DNA from: Oreohelix idahoensis
Taxonomy: Eukaryota > Mollusca > Gastropoda > Stylommatophora > Oreohelicidae
Assembly (NCBI GenBank): GCA_024509875.1
Contig: JAMPIV010018780.1
Location: forward strand, 1,309,058-1,373,057
Length of the DNA: 64,000 nucleotides
Direction: 5' to 3'
This document shows positions 56,187-64,000 of this stretch, piece by piece. The notes under the pieces are model-generated. The model saw nothing but the letters and a program-made list of their open reading frames with translations. It made no database searches and was not told where the DNA came from. Position numbers and translations under genes: made by a program. Every line of letters begins with the position of its first letter. Position 1 is the stretch's first letter.

Positions 56187-56738
56187 AGAAACATACTTGC
56201 AAGTATAATTTTAACGGTAAGTAGTATCATAATAGTGTCCGATTGCACCCGTCCCCTCTCCTGGCTGTCACCTGCGGCAGATCGCACACCTCCCTTAGCA
56301 CGCCACTAATCAGCAGTATGTAATACTGTACTGAAACCTTCTCGTGCTCTTCTCTTTAAAGAAACAGGAGGAGAGCGGAATAGCATCAGATCCGTTTCAT
56401 TTGCCTCCGCTCATCCACCATCACGGGAGAGTCTACCTTGTTCAATTTACTCTTCGATTATAATTTGCGTATTCGCTGTAATTTTTATTTTAAACATTGT
56501 GTGACATTTACAACATAAAGCTATTAACAAGTGATAGTAATAATAATAACAGCCCCTTCAGTCATAAATGATTATGGGAATGCGTCCCTGAGGTGACAGT
56601 CCTCAGCTGCTTATTTTCTTGGTGTTCCTTTCAACGTTTTCCCCTCTCTTCTGCTTGCCGTGAGAGCTTCTATTCGCCCAATCTGAGGTGGCACCGCTAA
56701 GAGCATCACTACTTGGCGCGATTGGCAGCTTCATCCTG

Positions 56739-57022
56739 CCAGGTTGTTAGATTTATGTCAATGCATTCATGTCCCTCTGGCACACATCTTTGAATCTCAG
56801 CTGCGGTCGCCAGGTTGTTAGATATATGTCAATGCATCCATGTCCCTCTGGCACACATCTTTGAATCTCAGCTGCGGTCGCCAGGTTGTTAGATTTATGT
56901 CAATGCATCCATGTCCCTCTGGCACACATCTTTGAATCTCAGCTGCGGTCGCCAGGTTGTTAGATTTATGTCAATGCATCCATGTCCCTCTGGCACACAT
57001 CTTTGAACCTCAGCTGCGGTCA
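56739..57022. repeat. Four tandem copies of a 71-bp unit
   Basis: Unit CCAGGTTGTTAGATTTATGT ... CTCAGCTGCGGTCG, four copies with only a few differences. DNA at 56540-56738 just before looks like the left part of the same unknown element. Confidence 0.95.
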
Positions 57023-57177
57023 CCAAAATGTTCTTTGTTTTTTATTTAGTGTTCAGAAATTTCAAGTGTTTTGTACATCTTTTTTCTGTTGTATATATTT
57101 GCTGTTGGCGTTCATATTTTTTTAATCGTTCGTATGCCTCGTTTCTTTTGGTTATTGTGTTTCCTGTTCCTATTATT

Positions 57178-57460
57178 GGGAGAGGTAAAAGGTAAAGGAT
57201 CCCGTTACACGCCCATTGAGGCATATTGGGAATACGGTGTAAAGTCCGTATTTTCTTGACCATCGACACACTAGGGGTGATGTGGTCAGCATCACGCCGG
57301 CCACCTTAACCTTCCCAGAGTTGTTCTGGTACCCAATTCACGAGGCTGGGTCGACCCCGAAGCCGTTTGCGGTCTAAAAAATCCCCCTCAACTGGAGATC
57401 GAACCATGGACCACCGAGCTAGGAAGCCAGAGCACTAACCACTGCTCTACCGCGGCTCCC
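57178..57460 (-). mobile_element. tRNA-derived SINE, reverse, with 12-bp target duplication
   Basis: - strand head GGGAGCCGCGGTAGAGCAGT (box A) with box B GGTTCGATCTC. The body includes AAACGGCTTCGGGGTCGACC and AAGGTTAAGGTGGCC. Flanks GTTCCTATTATT (57166-57177) and GTTGCTATTATT (57461-57472) match at 11 of 12. Shares its first ten head bases with the 51015 SINE but has a different body. Confidence 0.9.
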
Positions 57461-57472
57461 GTTGCTATTATT

Positions 57473-59919
57473 AATGATACAAATATTTGTGAAGGCCCTT
57501 TGTTTTACTGTCCAATTATTACAGTTGGTGTTAACTTGCAATTGCTGTTATACTTTTACTTTGTTTTTTTTGGGGGGGATGGTCTTTCGATATCTGTGTC
57601 AACCTGTGTACATAGAGCTTGGTTCCACCAGGATAAAAGGATTGAAGGCACCACCTCGAGTCCTGTGTAACAGAGTTGGGGACAACCAGACACTAACATT
57701 CAGCGGTACCCTGCGTCTGGTGGGTGACAGCTGATTGTGATAATACCAGACCCTCATGTCGGTCCCCGAGCCCCGCACACTGATTGCAATGTCGACGTTT
57801 CGGCACTTAAGTCACATCTTTTCTCTGGGTCACCTAGTTCATTCAATTCTCTTTCATCAGGGCCCTTAGTCCTGGCAACCTTCGTCAATACAACAGCATC
57901 TTTTTTGCCGGTCCGCCTGTCATGGTTCTCTTTCCTACCATAACCTCACTAATCCTCATATACTTTTTTTGATCGTTAAATACTGTTCGGCTATAATATG
58001 CAGTTCTTTAGATCCGTATATTATCAACACCTGTTCTACAAATAAACGTAGATTGCAAGCATGTAAATAATCTAATAGTGTCATTTCCTATTGTTCATTT
58101 TCCCTACATGTTAGTAGAAATGCTCTATATTACTGTCTTGTAGATAATCTACACAATAAGTTTTCTTTTATTCTGAAATAGCCCGTTCCCAGTTGCACCG
58201 TATATATGCTCGAGTGTAAGTCAAAATTTATTTTTTATACACCCGACTTATATTCGAGTAAATAAAATGGATTTATGAAACCAGTCAGTGTCCCCACCCT
58301 ACCGCTGCACAATGGTATCCTTCAGATATAAACTTGCTGCTTCATCACAAATTTTTATCAAAATATCTTAAGTAATACACATTTGAACTCCTATTAAGTA
58401 ACACATTTAAACTGGTGTACGCCTTGTTGACCAGCCTCCTTCGTTTGACCTATTAGCAATACTATTACGTCTTTCACTTGATTTAATTTCGTCAGTGTCA
58501 CTGTAAGAGTCTAAATCGGACCCTTGTTCAATATCCACATCTGACTCGGCCGCACAGTTATCATCCTGATCAAATAACAAGTCAACGGAAGCACTTTAAT
58601 GAAGGCCTACCGAAAATCTATTTATTACTCAGGTTCGCCAGATATCAAGATCTCGTTGCTACATAGCATCCTGATCAAATAACAAGTCGCTTCTAATTTC
58701 CCAAAACAAATATTTGACCGCCCGGAAAGCCATGGCGTGTTAAAAAGTGACAAAATATCACGCATATAAACTGCTCACAACATCAACCATATATAAATCA
58801 ATAAAATCATAGGTTACAGAATTAGGAAAATAACCCCATAAGTGCCATCCCCTCTGTTGAGAAGAGATCCCTCAAAAAGTTAATAACCCCAAAAGGTCAA
58901 AGATTAACACTAGAAATAGACGATAAAGTAAAGAACAGAGTTCCTATTTAATCTAACTTGTAAAATAACAATATTAGCTAACAAAAAAAGAAGTGGGTAC
59001 AATGATTATACAAACATAAATATTCACTCCTCTTCCTCGCACTCTGTCAATCTGTGGCCACATACAATCTCGCTTACCTACTAGTTGGTTAACAACATCT
59101 TGAACATAACCATCAGTGTACATGTAATAAAATCCAGTGTTGTGCTTCTCCGAAGTGAGCCACAGTTCCTCCGCGAATAATTAATTCTCCAAATGGGGAA
59201 CGCCTACTTTGGTGGTGATTATTGGATATGATAATGTCACTTCAGATAGTTCAGGTAGCAAAATATTTACCACGATCTAATGTTCACAGTGGACAGTAGA
59301 CAGTACTTCTAATAGTTAAAGGAATGTCTGGTGGTTAAACTGTTAGAAAAAAATAATGATGATGAAGGTATCTCCGATCGGTTTTTTTTCTCTCTGGGGG
59401 TTGAGTGCCGATTATGAAACCACGTATTCTTTCTGGATAAATCCACTTGAAAACACAATGGTCAGTAGTCGGGAACAATGTTATGTATAGATATTTGGCC
59501 ACAGCGGGCTGATAAAATTGAATGCAAAATCTGGGTATTTTGTATCTCCAGTTATAATTAATTCTTAATGTTTATAAGTTTGGACTCTCTGTGGATGAAG
59601 CAAGAGGACCACAGGTCAACATCGAAGACCCGATAAATACTAAGAATTGTTACTGGTGGTATTTAGACCGCTGGCAGGCTGGTTTGTGATCAGCACTAAA
59701 TTTAGGAGAAAATCTATATTCCGTCAATAGTCAGTCGCCTAGTGTATTTATTAGTCAATTAAAACATCTCTTTCTGGGTGATAACGGCTGATTAAATTTA
59801 CATTACACTGGAACAATTTAGCTGTGCGCCATTTACTACGTTAGTCAATTAACACATAGAAAATCCCAGTGAATTATAACGAGGAACTTAACACATTAAA
59901 TCACTTAAATGCTGATATA
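57473..59919. other. Intergenic, nothing firm
   Basis: AT-rich. A 22-bp direct repeat CATCCTGATCAAATAACAAG occurs at 58561 and 58667. A pair of CTCGAGTGTAAGTC / GACTTATATTCGAG blocks near 58208-58258 is mutually inverted, like a MITE end. No exon recognised. Confidence 0.45.
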
Positions 59920-61364
59920 CTACTCGTCAAAAGTCAAGGGCCACCCTATTATTTTCAATACACTTTTATATAAGCGCATAGAATGATTAAATGAAGGAAG
60001 TTTTTAGTAAAAATGGGTGCAATATCTTCCTCTGACAGTCCTCTATGCACGTTAAGCATAAAAACAACTCACCGACAACCATGGTGATCATGTGCAATTT
60101 GTTTTGCTGATCATAAATTCACATTTTTAATCAGTTTTTTCAAACTTCCGTACAACCAAACAGGTGAAGTAATCGTGCTGATTGACATTCCACGTGCAAT
60201 GGTGACTTTTTGTGAACAGAGTTCACTCTTAATTTGTATTACAATCAGCAGACTTAGGGTAGATTCATCACTTGCAAAAACCATGCCCCCGAGAAGAAGT
60301 CTTGACACCTTACAAAGAATGAGGGCTATAGCGTGGGTTGAAAGTGGTTTATCTGTCCGTGAGGTTGCTAAACGACTTGCAGTGTCACACTCTACTATCC
60401 AAAGAATTTTGGAGAGATTTCAGGCCACAGGAAGTGTGGAGGATCGCCACCGGCCAGGTCGCCCTAGATGCACCAACAGACATGATTACCGGTACCTCTT
60501 GTCAGCCCTGCGGAATCGAACAGTGACTTGTTCCACTCTAAGATGTCAGCTGAGACAAACTGTAAACGTTAATGTCAGTCAAAGCACCATTAGCAGACGT
60601 TTACATGAATTTGGACTGGCTGCTCGACGTCCTGCAGTCAGAATCCCTCTTACTCCTGCTCATCGCAAAGTCCGTGTTGCTTGGTGTCGCGAGCACATCC
60701 GATGGAAAAGGCAACAATGGAGTCAAGTTCTCTTCACAGATGAATCTCGCTTCACTGTGTCATTCAATGATGGCAGGATTCGAGTTTGGAGACGACCAGG
60801 AGAGCGATTTACTGATGACACAATTCGAGAGGTGGATCGTTATGGTAAGGGTTCTGTCATGGCCTGGGGAGGCTTCTACAGACACGGCAGGACCCCACTC
60901 TACATCATCCAAGGCAACTTGACCGGCCCAAGATACCAGAACGAAATTTTGAGACTAATTGTTCAGCCTGCTCTGGAGGCCACAGGTGGTAATGCCATCC
61001 TCCAAGATGATAACGCTCGACCCCATCGAACTCGTGTGGTGAATGAGTTTATTCAGCAATATGGGATCATCAGGATGGCGTGGCCAGCTCATTCACCTGA
61101 CCTTTCTCCGAATGAGCACCTCTGGGATGTCCTTGGTCGAAGATTGTCAACAAATCACCCCTTGCCAATGGATGTTGCACAGCTGACTGCATTTCTGCTT
61201 CAGGAATGGCAAGCTGTTCCTCAGGATACTCTTCGGACCCTTGTGGACTCGATGCGTCTACGCTGTCTTAAATGCCTTGCTGCAAACGGTGGTCATACCC
61301 GATTTTGAAATGTCTATTTGTCCAATATCTATTGTGTGACTTTTGAAAAGGTGGGTGACTGTAG
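59920..61364 (+). mobile_element. Tc1-like transposon, apparently complete, with TA duplication
   Basis: The left end CTACTCGTCAAAAGTCAAGG follows TA (59918-59919). The right end is the complement of CTACAGTCACCCACC and is followed by TA (61365-61366). The two ends share CTAC and a CCACC...TTTTCAA block but differ by small indels. 1445 bp with one intact ORF. Confidence 0.85.
60283..61308 (+). CDS. Tc1-like transposase, intact, DD34E
   Basis: 341 residues from MPPRRSLDTLQRMRAIAW, the family start; the frame is open further upstream, but those residues are not conserved. The paired-like HTH (LSVREVAKRLAVSHSTIQRI) is followed by GRPR, then a second HTH (VNVSQSTISRRLHEFGL). Catalytic residues: LFTDESRF (D), LQDDNARPH (D), SPDLSPNEHLWD (E), with 34 residues between the second and third. 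The glycine-rich KGSVMAWGGF is present. No stop or frameshift. Full family length, so it could encode an active enzyme. Confidence 0.95.
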   Translation: MPPRRSLDTLQRMRAIAWVESGLSVREVAKRLAVSHSTIQRILERFQATGSVEDRHRPGRPRCTNRHDYRYLLSALRNRTVTCSTLRCQLRQTVNVNVSQSTISRRLHEFGLAARRPAVRIPLTPAHRKVRVAWCREHIRWKRQQWSQVLFTDESRFTVSFNDGRIRVWRRPGERFTDDTIREVDRYGKGSVMAWGGFYRHGRTPLYIIQGNLTGPRYQNEILRLIVQPALEATGGNAILQDDNARPHRTRVVNEFIQQYGIIRMAWPAHSPDLSPNEHLWDVLGRRLSTNHPLPMDVAQLTAFLLQEWQAVPQDTLRTLVDSMRLRCLKCLAANGGHTRF

Positions 61365-61366
61365 TA

Positions 61367-62300
61367 AGATCCCTGATACCCCGATCAAATAGATAAAATA
61401 TTACTGCTTATAAATTCAAAAACTATAGAGATAAAATAGGGAGTAGTGTTCATCATCGTCACCATAGCCCGCCGTCATGTTGGTTCTAACAAGCAGTACG
61501 CCATAGTAAACGATACACAAAAACTGTTAGCCTTTCCCCTCTCCGCAATACCCATTTCCTCTACAATACAAGCCTTTTGACAGACCGACATGCATAGTAG
61601 TTTCAAACGGAGTGATAGAATAAAAGAAACGGAGGAATGAAATGAGAGAAGGAAAAATGCAACCTTGACAAGCGTTGGTTTTTTTAATTTCAAACTAGAA
61701 CGCCATGCGACAGTGTGACGTCACAGACTTGCTTAGTCTAACACTAAACGTGAATGAATGGTTGAAAGTTTGAAAAATACTACTAGGCCATGGAAACCGG
61801 TTGCTAGGGGCATATTTTTCCCCAAAAAGTTAAAGTTAAATAAAGCAGTAGTGTCTGCTATTGAATGAGAGGAAACCCCACCGCTTGCCCCACCCCGTTC
61901 ACTAGTGGTGCAGTTTGAATGTATAACCACTTAGATAGGGAAACGATTAGTATAAACACACAGACAGGCTCACATTTCCTGTATACCGTGATAATATTGT
62001 CTGATGAATCCTAACGCGTTGCTTCGTTTTGAAAACGAACGAGCAAGAGAGAGAAAAATGTAAGTGGGGGATTTGCATGGAGGCATAATTGAAAAGATAG
62101 CTTATGCAGTGTGATACTAAAAGGGGAGAGAAAGGGTGGCCCAATGAAATCTAGCTGAATAATAAAATAAAAGCAAGGACAGTTGACAAATAAAATGCTA
62201 ATACTTGTTTATTAGAAGATAATACTACCCATAATGTTATAATATTTTACCCTAAAAACGCTTAGATAATAACAGAATATGGTAAAGACATACGCATTGT
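61367..62300. other. Intergenic, nothing recognised
   Basis: No exon or known repeat seen. The GGGGAAAAAGGGGGG run near 62325 marks where homology to copy A begins. Confidence 0.5.
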
Positions 62301-63900
62301 AGTCCTCACTCAACTTTGCCCGTAGGGGAAAAAGGGGGGTGGAACGGTAAATTTTTGAAAGTGTAATTTATTTTTGAAAAAAAAAAGAGGCTAGTGGGCA
62401 TAACATAATTCGATTGGCTGTGGTAAAATAGACTAAGAGGAGTGATAAAAACGATTTGAAACCAGCATTAGTTGCCATTCGAAAATTAAAATCTCACAAG
62501 TAGTGTTAGCTTCAGACGCAAGGAATACATGACCAGTGCCTTCGCTGTTCTGCATCAGTGGCGATCTGAATGTGCCCATTGATCGCCGGTTAACCTACAA
62601 ATTGTGTATTATTTCATTGATGCGGTAAGATAAACATTTATATAAATCTTGTTATTGATATGTATCTGTATTATTGCATGTGTATGCCTTATTGATGCGT
62701 AGAGGCACCACCAGAAAGGCGCCAAACTAAACCTTTGTGTCATGCCACAAATGTTATTAGGAAAGATTATCACCTTGTATTAAAGCCAGACAGGCTTACT
62801 TAAACTGTGGGAGTGAATGAAAAGACATAGTTGAAAATAAAATATGACATTATTATGACATAAGACCAGCAAACCACTGGCCGTCTTCAGCAAGTCACAG
62901 TGTTTGCACATGACTTTATATAATTAACTATCATTTCTTCTATGACAAGGAATGTATCAAACGAATGTTTGAAGATTACCTGATGATGAATAGGGCACCA
63001 AATCAGATAGGAACGATAGCTATTTATTTAGCAACTTCACTGATCTTGAAAATGTTGATAATGTTTAATTGTTTAGAGATGGAGATAGGTGTATGATGTA
63101 CTGAGGAGGCATTAATCCTCTGATTTCAGGGTTCTGTCTTGAAACAATCAGTGAGCCACATACCAAAATATACGTACTCCTGAAGCTGCAAGCTCGAGGC
63201 AAAAACTACCTGTTTGCCTTTATTCTAAAGAGTCGGAAGCAGTATTCAGACGTTGCAGTCGGGAAGAAGGTGGTTGTGAGAAGGACATCACAAGTTCTAC
63301 GACACAAAGTTAAGCCCAATTGTCCACGGGCGTGTGTTAGTTCATTTAACCATACTCTCCATCATTAATATATCAATCAGTTTTCTTGACATGATGATAC
63401 AAGTCGTTCCTCCGAAGCGTGCCCATTCATAGGAGTTATTGCTTCACCAGAACACTTCCAGTCAGGAACAATTTATATTAATAATAACAGACACAGTTGT
63501 TCTTTCAATTACTTTGATGTAAATAAATTGCATTATCTTTTGAGTTTTAAACAGTCCTGTATCCCAGCCATTGAGATACAGGCAAAATAAATTGTAAAAA
63601 AGATTTTCATTCAAAATTTACTCAGCGACTTGTTTAATTACTTGTTCATTAAGTTATAGGTGTAGTTGTTGTCAATTTTATTAACATTACATTGCATTAT
63701 ACCCTAGACACTTAGCCAGATAACATCCAGACACCATAACATATAATTAGGTTCAAAATATATAGCAGATTGAGGTCGTAGGGTGGTAGCAGACAGGTAC
63801 CCTGAGAACAACTTCATCAACATTTAGACTCAGGGACTTGCATAGCTGACCTCACATCTGTAGACAATTCATACTTAACCTTTTAACATCAAACCCACCA
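62300..63900 (+). repeat. Long dispersed repeat, copy C (direct match to 19560-21086)
   Basis: Aligns in order with copy A part 2: GATTGGCTG/GATTGGTTA, TTCAGACGCA, TTCATTGATGCGGTAAGATA, CCTAGACACTTAGCC, AGGTACCCTGAGAA, TTTAGACTCAGGGACTT. It contains the exon-like ORF at 63132. The homology ends near 63920, and no primer-binding site follows here, unlike in copy A. Confidence 0.75.
63130..63368 (+). CDS. Exon-like ORF with netrin-module-like sequence inside copy C
   Basis: After an acceptor GATTTCAG (63122-63129), a 78-codon frame from 63132 runs to TAA 63366-63368: HTKIYVLLKLQARGKNYLF, FILKSRKQYSDVAVGKKVVV, then RRTSQVLRHK and NCPRAC. The strand-rich pattern with DVAVGKKVVV resembles the NTR/C345C module of netrins and complement C3-C5, usually a C-terminal domain. 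The equivalent region of copy A is disrupted. It may be a terminal exon of a gene or a captured exon. Family assignment is tentative. Confidence 0.35.
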
Positions 63901-64000
63901 CAGTGACACACTTCACAGCTTCATTGCGTTTGAATGTGTGTTTCCATTTCTTTACGTGACATGTCAATTTGGGATTCAATAAATGCCGTTTTGACTGATA

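Noticed and set aside
57462..57943. Two adjacent ORFs (90 and 68 residues) at 57462-57943
   Set aside because: No start context, splice sites or family motifs; codon use and composition look like chance openings.

Overview
This is a window of animal nuclear DNA. It is AT-rich and intron-rich, and it is crowded with nested transposable elements. Spliced exons with GT-AG (and one GC-AG) borders, tRNA-derived SINEs, LINEs with and without RNase H, Ty3/gypsy LTR elements and mariner/Tc1/hAT/pogo DNA transposons rule out a bacterium or a compact genome. The mix (including an I-clade, RNase-H-bearing LINE and several SINE types) fits a lophotrochozoan. A gastropod mollusc is my best guess, but the sequence does not prove it.

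Two host genes can be read with confidence. (1) PIGQ, the GPI1-type subunit of the enzyme that starts GPI-anchor synthesis, lies on the + strand from 5387 to 33862. Its last six exons are here (5387-5513, 7620-7773, 12289-12481, 15162-15276, 32040-32104, 33695-33862); intron phases match at every junction and they encode the C-terminal 273 residues. Earlier exons must lie upstream. (2) DNAL4, axonemal dynein light chain 4, lies on the - strand from 49277 to 43968. It is complete in three exons (106 residues). The two genes converge, with about 10 kb between their stop codons.

Layout. 1-5386: probably PIGQ intron or upstream DNA, holding a broken Mutator/Kolobok-like transposase (- strand) and LINE scraps. 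5387-15276: PIGQ exons separated by LINE 3' ends and a SINE. 15277-32039: one 16.8-kb PIGQ intron. It contains a gypsy element with Gag, protease and an integrase zinc-binding domain but no reverse transcriptase; a second gypsy-type segment whose first ORF is coiled coil plus RRM, followed by a truncated RT-RNase H; and a minisatellite whose unit is a copy of the splice acceptor and start of the next PIGQ exon. 33863-43967: intergenic, with a full-length mariner, a hAT MITE and LINE pieces. 43968-49277: DNAL4, whose first intron carries a hAT-like element stuffed with a Tigger fragment, a (TA)n tract, a foldback Tc1 and an internally deleted mariner. 49278-64000: repeats, three SINE copies, an intact Tc1-like transposon (59920-61364) and parts of a long dispersed repeat family.

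That family (copies at 16900-21086, at 55430-53030 reversed, and at 62300-63900) contains decaying exon-like ORFs, including a cysteine-rich segment with a GPI-anchor-like tail and a 78-residue netrin-module-like ORF. It may be the very long LTR of a gypsy element that carries captured exons. This family, the coiled-coil/RRM ORF, the splice-acceptor minisatellite and the duplicated DNAL4 start region are the observations most worth following up.
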